Source: Nitrospira defluvii
GTDB taxonomy: Bacteria > Nitrospirota > Nitrospiria > Nitrospirales > Nitrospiraceae
Length of the DNA: 64,000 nucleotides
Reading direction: 5' to 3'
Assembly: GCA_011525625.1 (NCBI GenBank)
Contig: WYAX01000012.1
Coordinates: 310,001-374,000 of the forward strand
Part shown: one piece after another, positions 24,507 through 32,007 of the stretch
How positions within the stretch are numbered: position 1 is the first letter of the stretch
How the letters are laid out: each line of letters begins with the position of its first letter
The notes under the pieces: model-generated
Seen by the model: only the letters and a program-made list of their open reading frames with translations
Databases searched by the model: none
What the model was told of the DNA's origin: nothing
Translations under genes and position numbers: made by a program

Positions 24507-25004
24507 GTGGCTGACCAATCATCGTTCGATGTGGTGTCGGAAGTCAACATGCAGGAAATGAAAAACGTCGTTGACCAGGCGACGAAGGAGATCAAGCAGC
24601 GGTTCGATTTCAAAGATTCCAAGACCGAGTTGACGTTGAAGGAAAAAGAGAAAGAATTGGTGGTGCTGTCCGACGACGAATACAAGCTCAACGCGGTGAA
24701 CGAGATCATCAAGAGCAAATGTGTGAAACGCGGCGTGTCGCTGAAGGCGTTTGACTACGGCAAGATCGAGGAGGCGCTCGGCGCCACCGTTCGGCAAACC
24801 ATCAAAATTCAGAGCGGCATCTCTTCGGAGAAGGCGAAGGAGATTACCAAGGCCGTCAAGGACTCGAAGCTGAAAGTGCAGGCGCAAATCCAAGGCGAGC
24901 AGGTACGTGTGATCAGCAAGAGCAAGGATGATTTGCAGTCTGCGATTGCGTTCTTGAAGGGAAAGGATTTTGGGATTGATCTGCAATTCACCAACTACCG
25001 CTAG
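24507..25004 (+). CDS. yajQ: YajQ family nucleotide-binding protein
   Basis: 165 residues, normal YajQ length. GTG start preceded by GAAGGAGGACAG. The sequence SSFDVVSEVNMQEMKNVVDQ opens the family, followed by QRFDFKDSKTEL, IKIQSGISSEKAKEITK and the C-terminal LQFTNYR. YajQ proteins bind c-di-GMP and have been tied to transcriptional control and to tRNA or phage-related functions. It follows cstA by 41 bases on the same strand and could share its transcript. With the PilZ gene it is the second c-di-GMP-related gene here. Confidence 0.93.
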   Translation: MADQSSFDVVSEVNMQEMKNVVDQATKEIKQRFDFKDSKTELTLKEKEKELVVLSDDEYKLNAVNEIIKSKCVKRGVSLKAFDYGKIEEALGATVRQTIKIQSGISSEKAKEITKAVKDSKLKVQAQIQGEQVRVISKSKDDLQSAIAFLKGKDFGIDLQFTNYR

Positions 25005-25010
25005 CTTGGC

Positions 25011-25124
25011 CTGGTGAAACAGGCTTCCAGCTTCGTTCTCGCGTCGCTCGGCGGTTCGACGTACAACTCAGTACGCCTCGCCTCCTTGCTCGCTGCGGCC
25101 TTGCTGGGCAGCCTGTTTGACCAG
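25011..25124. repeat. 114-bp intergenic element with 21/22-nt terminal inverted repeats
   Basis: The left end CTGGTGAAACAGGCTTCCAGC (25011-25031) and the right end at 25103-25124 are inverted copies with about 19 of 22 positions matching. Inside lie smaller inverted pieces (GTAC-6-GTAC, GGCG/CGCC), so the whole element could fold into one branched hairpin. It fills the gap between yajQ and the lipoprotein gene and codes for nothing. I see no second copy in this window. Confidence 0.7.
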
Positions 25125-25147
25125 CCCAGAAGGAATTCCTCGGTTCC

Positions 25148-26167
25148 ATGTCCAAACGTCTCTTTTGTCTCGTGATGTTCGTCTTCGTTCTCGGCGGATG
25201 CACAGGCAGTGATCCCGTCGTCGTCATTCAGGTGCATCCCAGCAACCCCGAGATTCTCTACATCGCCACCAACGATTACATCTATAAATCCCGTGACGGG
25301 GGCAAGACCTGGAGCAACCTGTCGAAGGGCATGAGTTACTCGCGGGTGATCGCGATGGGGATCGACCCGTTGTATCCCGCCACGGTATATGCAGGCACAA
25401 AAGGCGACGCAGTGTATAAAAGTTATGACGGCGGCCAGCGCTGGACGTCGATTCGCGCCGGCCTGGATGACGCCACGATTTCGTCCGTCGTCAACCAGTT
25501 CGTCTTTGATCCCGGCGACGATACGCACATCTTTCTGGCCACCACGATGGGGGTCTTCGAATCGAAGAATGCGGGCGAGCGCTGGGTGAAGAAAATGGAC
25601 GGCATGAAGGAAGTGCTGATGGTCGTCACGTTGGGGCTGGATCCTTCACACCCGTCAGTGATGTATGCCGGCACGAGCGGCGGCGTGTATAAGACGACGG
25701 ATCAAGGGATGCATTGGATGCAAGTAAACGCAGGGCTTGTTCCCGAGGGGATGGTGAAGACGTCGCGTGCCCTAGGCGTGACGTCGGTCCAGGTCGATCC
25801 GTTCGCGCCCGACACGGTGTATGCTGCCACGCTGGCCGGGCTCTATAAGACCACCAATGGGGCAGCTTCCTGGGTGCGTATCGGCGAGTCGTTACAGGAT
25901 CAAATGATTGTGGCGATGGTACTCGATCGTGCTCGCGCGGGCGTGCTTTATCTGGCCGGGCGGGATGGCATTCACCGAAGTGAGGATGGAGGCAGGAGTT
26001 GGATGCCGTTGAATGAAGGACTCACCACCACGAACATCCGGTCGCTTGCGCAGAGTGCGGTTGATGCTCAGGTGTTCTATGCCGGCACCAACGGCAGCGG
26101 CTTGTATAAAAGTCTCGATGGGGGAGCGCATTGGGAGGCGTTACCCTCGGTGTTTCCGAAGGAATAG
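25148..26167 (+). CDS. Lipoprotein with seven Asp-box repeats (BNR/sortilin-like beta-propeller)
   Basis: 339 residues. A lipoprotein signal ends with LGGC (Cys18). Seven Asp-box-like units follow at regular spacing: SRDGGKTW, SYDGGQRW, SKNAGERW, TTDQGMHW, TTNGAASW, SEDGGRSW and SLDGGAHW, each ahead of a strand and a HPSNPEILYIAT-type strand. That predicts a complete beta-propeller anchored to a membrane and exposed to the periplasm or surface. Related proteins include Ycf48/HCF136-like assembly factors and sialidase-like propellers, but no catalytic residues are evident. The start lies 23 bases after the inverted-repeat element. Confidence 0.8.
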   Translation: MSKRLFCLVMFVFVLGGCTGSDPVVVIQVHPSNPEILYIATNDYIYKSRDGGKTWSNLSKGMSYSRVIAMGIDPLYPATVYAGTKGDAVYKSYDGGQRWTSIRAGLDDATISSVVNQFVFDPGDDTHIFLATTMGVFESKNAGERWVKKMDGMKEVLMVVTLGLDPSHPSVMYAGTSGGVYKTTDQGMHWMQVNAGLVPEGMVKTSRALGVTSVQVDPFAPDTVYAATLAGLYKTTNGAASWVRIGESLQDQMIVAMVLDRARAGVLYLAGRDGIHRSEDGGRSWMPLNEGLTTTNIRSLAQSAVDAQVFYAGTNGSGLYKSLDGGAHWEALPSVFPKE

Positions 26168-26192
26168 GTCTGCCTGACGTCAGCGGAGCAGT

Positions 26193-27284
26193 TTACCGGC
26201 GGGACTGATCGTTGAGCGACGAGTCGCCGATAGAAGGACCGACGCCTCGCAGTTGCACAGAAGAGGAGCCCTCAGCATTTTCGCTGCCGCCGATCTCGAA
26301 GCCGAATGCATTCGGCAAGCTGGTATCCTGGGTCTGTGCGCCGACACGATCCGGCAACACGGAGTCTTTCAGGCTTTCGCCGCGGCGAGGGCGCAGGGAC
26401 TCGTTCACATTGCTGTAGGGTGAGACCGTGGCGCCAATGTCGGCACCGAAACTCGGGTTGAGGGAACGATTCAACTGCGAATTCTCGATGTCGCCGCCGA
26501 TTCTCGTCGGAATCGTGGTGTCCTGAATGTCCATTCCTGTCGGCGCTGACGCGGCCGGTCGGCGGGGGCGGAACGTGTGTGTCATGGCCTCGCGTTCCTC
26601 CTCGATGCGCCGCTCTTCTCTTCCGCGTTGCTCGTAGTCCAGCGTGTCGAGTTTCTCGTATCGCGCGATGAGGCCCTGTAATCGCGTTCTGATGGTCTTG
26701 AGATCGTCGCGCGCGAGGGCGACGGTGCCGACGATTTCACTGAGCGTCCACTGGCGGGCGAAGGTGCCGAGCTTCGGCGATTGGCCCGGACCGCCGCCTA
26801 AGCCGGATGCGCCGCTGCCGACGCCGAACCCTGCACTATTGTAGATGCCTTTTTGCTGAACCGACATCAGGATGTGGTTGGACTGTTCCAGCAATTCGTC
26901 GATGCGGTCCAGCGCATCCCAATCGCCGGCGCAACAGTCTAAGAATTCTCGATACTCGCGCGTGAATTTCGACGCTTCGTTCTGAATGTCGAGGATCTTC
27001 AGCGGCTCCTTGGTGGATGGGCTGCTTGAGTCGATTGACTCGCTCTTCTCGACGTGTTTCGTATCGCGCTCCGCATCGTAGAGCGGGGTGCACCCGACCT
27101 CTGCTGTGGCGGTGATGCGCTTGTCGGCCGTGCGGTTCGGGCACCAATAAATCTTTCCCGGCTGGTTGAGCGGATTGTCCGATCGAAATTCTCCCGCCTG
27201 TGCGGCCGAGGGGAACCCAAGAAGGGTCAGTCCTGCAAGCAGCAGATAGTATCGGTGCCGGGGGCATTCAGCGATGGCGCGCAT
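26193..27284 (-). CDS. Secreted protein of unknown function with C-terminal short repeats
   Basis: 363 residues with a signal peptide (core about 12-28, ending in SAAQA). The N-terminal mature part resembles DUF4124-like modules: GKIYWCPNRT, then VGCTPLYDAER, with paired cysteines that could form a disulfide. A helical middle (about 100-235) includes LDCCAGDWDALDRIDELLEQ and an arginine/glutamate-rich coiled-coil segment. The C-terminal 110 residues repeat a degenerate unit (QDTTIPTRIGGDI, KDSVLPDRVGAQ, QDTSLPNAFGFEIG, IGDSSLN). Convergent with the propeller lipoprotein, 25 bases apart. Function unknown; a cell-envelope structural role is possible. Confidence 0.7.
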   Translation of the reverse strand: MRAIAECPRHRYYLLLAGLTLLGFPSAAQAGEFRSDNPLNQPGKIYWCPNRTADKRITATAEVGCTPLYDAERDTKHVEKSESIDSSSPSTKEPLKILDIQNEASKFTREYREFLDCCAGDWDALDRIDELLEQSNHILMSVQQKGIYNSAGFGVGSGASGLGGGPGQSPKLGTFARQWTLSEIVGTVALARDDLKTIRTRLQGLIARYEKLDTLDYEQRGREERRIEEEREAMTHTFRPRRPAASAPTGMDIQDTTIPTRIGGDIENSQLNRSLNPSFGADIGATVSPYSNVNESLRPRRGESLKDSVLPDRVGAQTQDTSLPNAFGFEIGGSENAEGSSSVQLRGVGPSIGDSSLNDQSRR

Positions 27285-27421
27285 GATGTTGTGATGATGC
27301 TCCGAGGGCGACGTTGTGTCAACGAAAGGGGCGAATTGCGATGTGCTTGAAATGCCTGCTGCCGTTCGTTACCCTCCGGCCAGGTCCATGTCGACCTCGT
27401 CCATGGTAGAGAGGGGGCTCC

Positions 27422-28714
27422 ATGCCTGTAATTTACATCGAGGAGGCGTCCGCGCATGCCGGACAAGCTGTCACGATTCGTGGATGGCTCCGCAGCCGAC
27501 GCGATAAGGGGAAACTCCACTTCCTGATCTTGAGAGACGGGACCGGCGAGATGCAGGCGGTCGTCAGCAAGGGCACGGTCGGCGAGGAACAATTTGCGCG
27601 ATCAGCGGAGCTCACACAAGAGTCAAGTGTTGTGGTGAGCGGCACGTTACGACAGGATGGACGCGCGCCAGGCGGCTATGAGCTCGATGTGTCGGGTCTT
27701 GAGGTGTTGCAGATCGCCGAACCGTTTCCGATCCAACCCAAAGAGCATGGTACGGGATTCTTGATGGAGCACCGGCACCTCTGGCTGCGGTCCAGTCGGC
27801 AACATGCGGTCTTGCGCATTCGCCATGAGATTATTCGCGCCTGCAGGAATTTCTTCGATGATCGGGGTTTCACGCTGGTCGATGCGCCGATTTTTACCCC
27901 CAATGCCTGCGAGGGGACCACGACCCTGTTTCATACGCAGTATTTCGATGAGACTGCCTATTTGACGCAGAGCGGTCAGCTCTACAGCGAGGCCACGGCC
28001 GCCGCATTCGGGAAAGTGTATTGCTTCGGCCCGACGTTTCGCGCCGAGAAGTCCAAGACCCGTCGACACCTGATGGAGTTTTGGATGGTGGAGCCGGAGG
28101 TCGCGTTTGCCCAGTTGGCGGACATGATGGAGTTGGCCGAACAATTTCTGGCTCATATTGTGGCGGCCGTGCTGAAGACGCGGCGCGCGGAGTTGCAACT
28201 ACTGGAGCGGGATGTCACGAGGCTGGAGTGTGTGACCGCCCCATTCCCGCGCATCACCTATGAGGAAGCCATCGACACGCTTCAGCGAAAAGGAGTTCCG
28301 GCCGAGCCGGGAGACGATTTCGGTGCCGACGATGAAACGATCCTGTCGAAAGAGTTCGATCGACCCGTGATCGTGCACCGATATCCCGCGGCGTTGAAAG
28401 CCTTCTATATGGAGACCGACCCGCAACGCCCTGATCTTGCCCTCTGCATGGACGTATTGGCGCCAGAAGGATACGGTGAAATCATCGGTGGTGGTCAACG
28501 TATCCATTCGTACGAGAAATTATCGGCGCGTCTCCGTGATCACCATCTGCCTGTTGACGCATTTCAATGGTATCTGGACCTTCGTCGATACGGTTCGGTT
28601 CCGCACGCCGGATTTGGAATGGGGATTGAGCGAGCAGTGGCCTGGATCTGCGGGCTCGAACACGTACGTGAGACCATCCCCTTCCCCAGAATGTTGTACA
28701 GGTTATACCCCTAG
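27422..28714 (+). CDS. asnS: Asparaginyl-tRNA synthetase
   Basis: 430 residues, normal for AsnRS. N-terminal OB-fold anticodon-binding domain ([20 protein letters not shown]), then the class II catalytic core: motif 2 region [20 protein letters not shown] and motif 3 [16 protein letters not shown]. The motif 2 loop and [10 protein letters not shown] favour AsnRS over AspRS. It charges tRNA-Asn in the cytoplasm. The ATG at 27422 follows a GAGAGGGGG stretch. A non-discriminating AspRS is the only serious alternative and seems unlikely from the motifs. Confidence 0.92.
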   Translation: MPVIYIEEASAHAGQAVTIRGWLRSRRDKGKLHFLILRDGTGEMQAVVSKGTVGEEQFARSAELTQESSVVVSGTLRQDGRAPGGYELDVSGLEVLQIAEPFPIQPKEHGTGFLMEHRHLWLRSSRQHAVLRIRHEIIRACRNFFDDRGFTLVDAPIFTPNACEGTTTLFHTQYFDETAYLTQSGQLYSEATAAAFGKVYCFGPTFRAEKSKTRRHLMEFWMVEPEVAFAQLADMMELAEQFLAHIVAAVLKTRRAELQLLERDVTRLECVTAPFPRITYEEAIDTLQRKGVPAEPGDDFGADDETILSKEFDRPVIVHRYPAALKAFYMETDPQRPDLALCMDVLAPEGYGEIIGGGQRIHSYEKLSARLRDHHLPVDAFQWYLDLRRYGSVPHAGFGMGIERAVAWICGLEHVRETIPFPRMLYRLYP

Positions 28715-28840
28715 CCCTTCCCTTTGAGCCTCAGTCCCGTTCCGCATCTGATGGATCCCGCGTAATCCCGCCTAATACTGGTATTCGCATCTCCCTGATT
28801 TTGGGAGAGGCCGCTACTTTGTGCGGAGTTTCTCCAGTGG

Positions 28841-28895
28841 CGATCCACAGGATGGTGGGGGTGTTTCCCACAGATTTGTCCACAATTGTGGATAA
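28841..28895. promoter_or_regulatory. Cluster of DnaA-box-like sites upstream of the dcw operon
   Basis: TGTGGATAA at 28887-28895 is a perfect reverse-orientation DnaA box (TTATCCACA). TTGTCCACA (28876-28884) differs by one base. CGATCCACA (28841-28849) and TTTCCCACA (28864-28872) differ by two. The two best sites face each other around AAT. An A+T-rich tract (about 28930-28985) follows, then the promoter. DnaA control of the division cluster or an origin-like site are both possible. Confidence 0.5.
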
Positions 28896-28971
28896 CTTTT
28901 CCGTTCGAATCTTGCCGGCGGCGGATGCGTCTAAATCGAACAAAATTCTTGATAAATTGAGGCAAAATCTG

Positions 28972-28999
28972 TTGACAGCTATTAGGTTGGGTGTATACT
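28972..28999 (+). promoter_or_regulatory. sigma70 promoter of the division/cell-wall cluster
   Basis: TTGACA (28972-28977), 16-base spacer, TATACT (28994-28999). Transcription would start near 29006, about 25 bases before the GTG start of rsmH at 29031. It is the strongest promoter-like sequence in the window and the only good one before the 17.7-kb dcw run. Confidence 0.75.
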
Positions 29000-29010
29000 C
29001 CAGCCAATAT

Positions 29011-29035
29011 GTGGGGAGAAGTGGGTAGAAGTGGA
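29011..29035 (+). promoter_or_regulatory. MraZ-box-like triple direct repeat overlapping the rsmH start
   Basis: GTGGG at 29011, GTGGG at 29021 and GTGGA at 29031 repeat with an exact 10-base period and near-identical spacers (GAGAA, TAGAA). This matches the known MraZ operator layout of TGGGN repeats separated by 5 bases. The third repeat contains the GTG start codon of rsmH, so bound protein would cover the promoter-proximal leader and the ribosome binding region. No mraZ gene lies next to it. Confidence 0.65.
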
Positions 29036-29960
29036 TAATAAGTCTGCTCGCGAATCCCATAAGCCGGTTTTAGTCGACGAGATCGTGTTCTGGCTGCAGT
29101 GCAAACCAGGTGGAGTTTATGTGGACTGCACTCTTGGATATGCAGGGCTCGCGACTCGGATCCTCGAACGCACCGCTCCAAATGGCATTCTCATCGGGAT
29201 TGATCGTGATGCGACGGCGCTCTCGGAATCGCGTTCGCGTTTGCAGGATCTGCTGCCTCGCGTGCATCTCTGCCATGCAAATTTCTCGGAGCTCAAAGCC
29301 GTGGTTGCCGACAGCGGATTCTCGCAGGTGGACGGCGTGATCTTCGATCTGGGCGTGTCCTCACCGCAACTCGATCGTCCGGAACGGGGGTTCAGCTTCA
29401 GAGAGGATGGTCCCTTGGATATGCGCATGGATCAACGGGAGGGGCGAACCGCCGCGGACCTTGTGCGCGATCTGCCGGAGAGTGAGTTGGCCGATCTCAT
29501 CTATCAGCTCGGTGAGGAGCGGTATTCGCGCAGAATCGCTCGCGCGATCGTGCAGGCCAGGACGCAGGGCGCGATCCGCACCACGGCAGAACTCACGGCG
29601 GTGGTCGAGCGGGCTGTACCTGCTTCGTACCGGCATGGACGAATTCATTGCGCGACCCGGACATTCCAGGCGCTGCGAATCGCGGTGAACCGCGAGTTGG
29701 ATGTGCTTGAGCCGGCGCTTCGCGATGCCGTCGATCTTCTGGTGCCGGGCGGTCGGGTCTGCGCCATCTCGTTTCATTCGCTTGAGGACAGGATCGTCAA
29801 GCATACGTTTCGTGCATTGGCGAATGGGCCTGAATCGTCGGTGGCCGTGTTGACGAAAAAGCCGGTTGTCGCTTCGGATGACGAACGTCACCATAACCCG
29901 CGTTCGCGCAGTGCAAAACTGCGTGTCGTGGAACGGATTGCCAAGGAGTCTATGACATGA
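29031..29960 (+). CDS. rsmH: 16S rRNA (cytosine(1402)-N4)-methyltransferase
   Basis: 309 residues, normal length. It methylates C1402 of 16S rRNA using S-adenosylmethionine. The N-terminal HKPVLVDEIVFWL, SAM-binding VDCTLGYAGLATRILE, FDLGVSSPQLDRPERGFSF and GRVCAISFHSLEDRIVK are the family landmarks, and the C-terminus ends with HNPRSRSAKLRVVERI. The GTG start at 29031 lies in the third MraZ-box-like repeat. It is the first gene of the division cluster here; mraZ, which usually precedes it, is absent. It overlaps ftsL by 4 bases. Confidence 0.96.
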   Translation: MDNKSARESHKPVLVDEIVFWLQCKPGGVYVDCTLGYAGLATRILERTAPNGILIGIDRDATALSESRSRLQDLLPRVHLCHANFSELKAVVADSGFSQVDGVIFDLGVSSPQLDRPERGFSFREDGPLDMRMDQREGRTAADLVRDLPESELADLIYQLGEERYSRRIARAIVQARTQGAIRTTAELTAVVERAVPASYRHGRIHCATRTFQALRIAVNRELDVLEPALRDAVDLLVPGGRVCAISFHSLEDRIVKHTFRALANGPESSVAVLTKKPVVASDDERHHNPRSRSAKLRVVERIAKESMT

Positions 29961-30289
29961 AAGCCGTCGCGTTTGCCGCGGTCACGTCGCTGGTGTTGCT
30001 CTTTGTGTGGGAGCGGGTGGATATCGTCCGCCTCGGGTACCACATTGAACGGCTGAAAGCGCAGAAGGTCCTGCTGGAGCGTGAGCGTGATGAGCTCCAG
30101 GTCAAACTGTCGGGACTGACCGCTCCCGAGCGGATCGCACGACTTGCGAGCGACAAGCTCGGAATGATGCAACCGGAAAAGGGGCAGGTCGTTGTCGTCA
30201 ATATCGAGCCGGAAGCGCCGGCGAACCCGATTGCGGCGGAGGGTGAGGTGAGGATCGCGAGGAACATGGTTCCCCGGAGAGTGCGGTAG
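29957..30289 (+). CDS. ftsL: Cell division protein FtsL
   Basis: 110 residues. A short cytoplasmic start, one membrane helix (about 3-20) and a periplasmic coiled coil (LGYHIERLKAQKVLLERERDELQ repeats of leucines) followed by APERIARLASDKLGM, the usual FtsL/DivIC-type end of the coil. It forms the FtsQLB-type complex that activates FtsWI. Assigned mainly from size, topology and its place between rsmH and ftsI. Overlaps rsmH by 4 bases and ftsI by 1. Confidence 0.85.
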   Translation: MKAVAFAAVTSLVLLFVWERVDIVRLGYHIERLKAQKVLLERERDELQVKLSGLTAPERIARLASDKLGMMQPEKGQVVVVNIEPEAPANPIAAEGEVRIARNMVPRRVR

Positions 30290-32007
30290 TGGCCGGGGCT
30301 CCCCTTCGTGGGCGTCGGATCGTGGTGGCCTGCGGGCTTGTGCTGGCGTTTGTCCTCGTCATCGTTCGTCTGGTGAATTTGCAGGTGATGCAGGCTGCCG
30401 CGTTGACGGTAAAGGCCGATCGGCAACATCAAAAGAACGTCACGTTGGAGGGGGCGCGCGGTACGATTTACGACCGAAACAGCAAAGTCCTGGCGATGAA
30501 CATGGATGTCCCGTCGGTGTTCGGCGTGCCGGCCTCGCTCGGGAATCCCGTTGCGGCGGCGCGCAATCTCTCGCCGATTTTGCACGTGAAGGCGACCGAA
30601 CTCGAAAAGAAGTTGAAGCAGGAACGCCATTTTGTCTGGCTGGCGAGAAAGCTCGATCCGGAACAGGGTCGTCGGCTTGAGCGGCTGGGCCTTGAGGGGG
30701 TAGGGGTAGTGATGGAGGGGCGTCGTTTCTATCCCAAAGGGCCTCTGCTTTCCCATGTGCTGGGATTTGCGGGAATGGACGATCGCGGGTTGGAGGGAGT
30801 GGAGTTACGCTACGACCAATATCTGCGGGGCGAAAAGCGGGCGGTGGTGCTGCAGCGTGATGCCTTGGGTCGGGCGGTGTTTCCTAAGGGGCTCAACGAG
30901 GAGGGCGCAGCGGCCGGGCATAGCCTGACCTTGACCATCGACGAAGTCATTCAGTACATCGCTGAGAAAGAATTGGACGAGGCCGTGAGCCGGGCCAACG
31001 CCAAATCTGGAACGTTGATCGCAATGGATCCCAAGACCGGCGCTGTGCTCGCGATGGCAGTGAGTCCACGGTTTGATCCGAATACGGTCGGTGCCTTGGC
31101 TCCTGACCGGTGGCGGAATCGTGCGTTGACCGATACCTACGAGCCCGGTTCCACCATGAAGAGCGTGATTGCCGCGGCGGCCCTCGAAGAAAAGGTGATG
31201 ACGCCCGGCAGCATGATTTACGGCGAGAACGGACAGCTCGCGATCGCCAACACGGTCATCCACGACCACGAGCGGGCCGGGTGGATGACCTTCGCGCAAA
31301 TGATCCAGAAGTCGAGCAACATCGGGGCGGCGAAAGTCGGCATGGCATTGGGCGAGTGGCGAGTCTACGACTATTTAAAGGAATTCGGTTTCGGGGACAA
31401 GACCGGCATCGATTTACCGGGGGAGATCGCCGGTCTGCTTCGGGGCCCTCGGCAATGGGGAAAACGATCGCTGGCGTCCATCTCTATGGGGCAGGAAGTC
31501 GGTGTCACTCCGCTGCAAATGGTGACGGCGGTCTCGGCGATCGCCAACGGCGGCGTGCTCATGAAACCGTATGTGGTCTCTGAAATTCGCAACGCCAAAG
31601 GACAATTGGTGGCGCAGACGATGCCGCAGGCGAAACGGCGAGTCATCTCGGCTGATACGGCCAGAACCTTGACGACCTTGCTCGAAGGCGTCGTGACCGG
31701 CGGGACCGGCGGAAAAGCGGCGATTCCCGGCTTTCGTGTGGCAGGCAAGACCGGAACGGCTCAAAAAGTCGATCCCCGCACCGGCAAGTATTCGTCCACA
31801 CTGTTGGTCGGATCGTTTCTGGGGTACGTTCCCGCAGAAGATCCGCGATTGGCGATGATTGTCGTGATCGACGAGCCGCGCGGGGAAGGCTGGGGGGGCG
31901 TGGTGGCGGCGCCGGTGTTTCGGCGAGTGGGAGAGCAGGTGTTGAATTATCTGGGCGTCGCGGTGGATGAGCCGGTGAAGCTGGCTATGGCGACGGTGGA
32001 ATCCTAG
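30289..32007 (+). CDS. ftsI: Peptidoglycan transpeptidase FtsI (PBP3, class B)
   Basis: 572 residues, GTG start. One N-terminal membrane helix (about 10-28), a pedestal domain (ARGTIYDRNSKVLAMN), then the transpeptidase with its three active-site motifs: S288-TM-K291 in YEPGSTMKS, S342-S-N344 in QKSSNIG and K487-T-G489 in AGKTGTAQK. It cross-links septal peptidoglycan. The C-terminus is short, with no clear PASTA domains. Its stop codon is directly followed by the murE ATG. Confidence 0.95.
   Translation: MAGAPLRGRRIVVACGLVLAFVLVIVRLVNLQVMQAAALTVKADRQHQKNVTLEGARGTIYDRNSKVLAMNMDVPSVFGVPASLGNPVAAARNLSPILHVKATELEKKLKQERHFVWLARKLDPEQGRRLERLGLEGVGVVMEGRRFYPKGPLLSHVLGFAGMDDRGLEGVELRYDQYLRGEKRAVVLQRDALGRAVFPKGLNEEGAAAGHSLTLTIDEVIQYIAEKELDEAVSRANAKSGTLIAMDPKTGAVLAMAVSPRFDPNTVGALAPDRWRNRALTDTYEPGSTMKSVIAAAALEEKVMTPGSMIYGENGQLAIANTVIHDHERAGWMTFAQMIQKSSNIGAAKVGMALGEWRVYDYLKEFGFGDKTGIDLPGEIAGLLRGPRQWGKRSLASISMGQEVGVTPLQMVTAVSAIANGGVLMKPYVVSEIRNAKGQLVAQTMPQAKRRVISADTARTLTTLLEGVVTGGTGGKAAIPGFRVAGKTGTAQKVDPRTGKYSSTLLVGSFLGYVPAEDPRLAMIVVIDEPRGEGWGGVVAAPVFRRVGEQVLNYLGVAVDEPVKLAMATVES

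Noticed and set aside
25011-25124. Rho-independent terminator of yajQ
   Set aside because: The structure is far larger than a terminator and has no T-run. Better described as an inverted-repeat element.
28841-29040. Chromosomal replication origin
   Set aside because: DnaA-like boxes and an A+T-rich tract are present, but no dnaA, dnaN or gidA/rnpA neighbours and only one perfect box. Kept as a regulatory hypothesis only.
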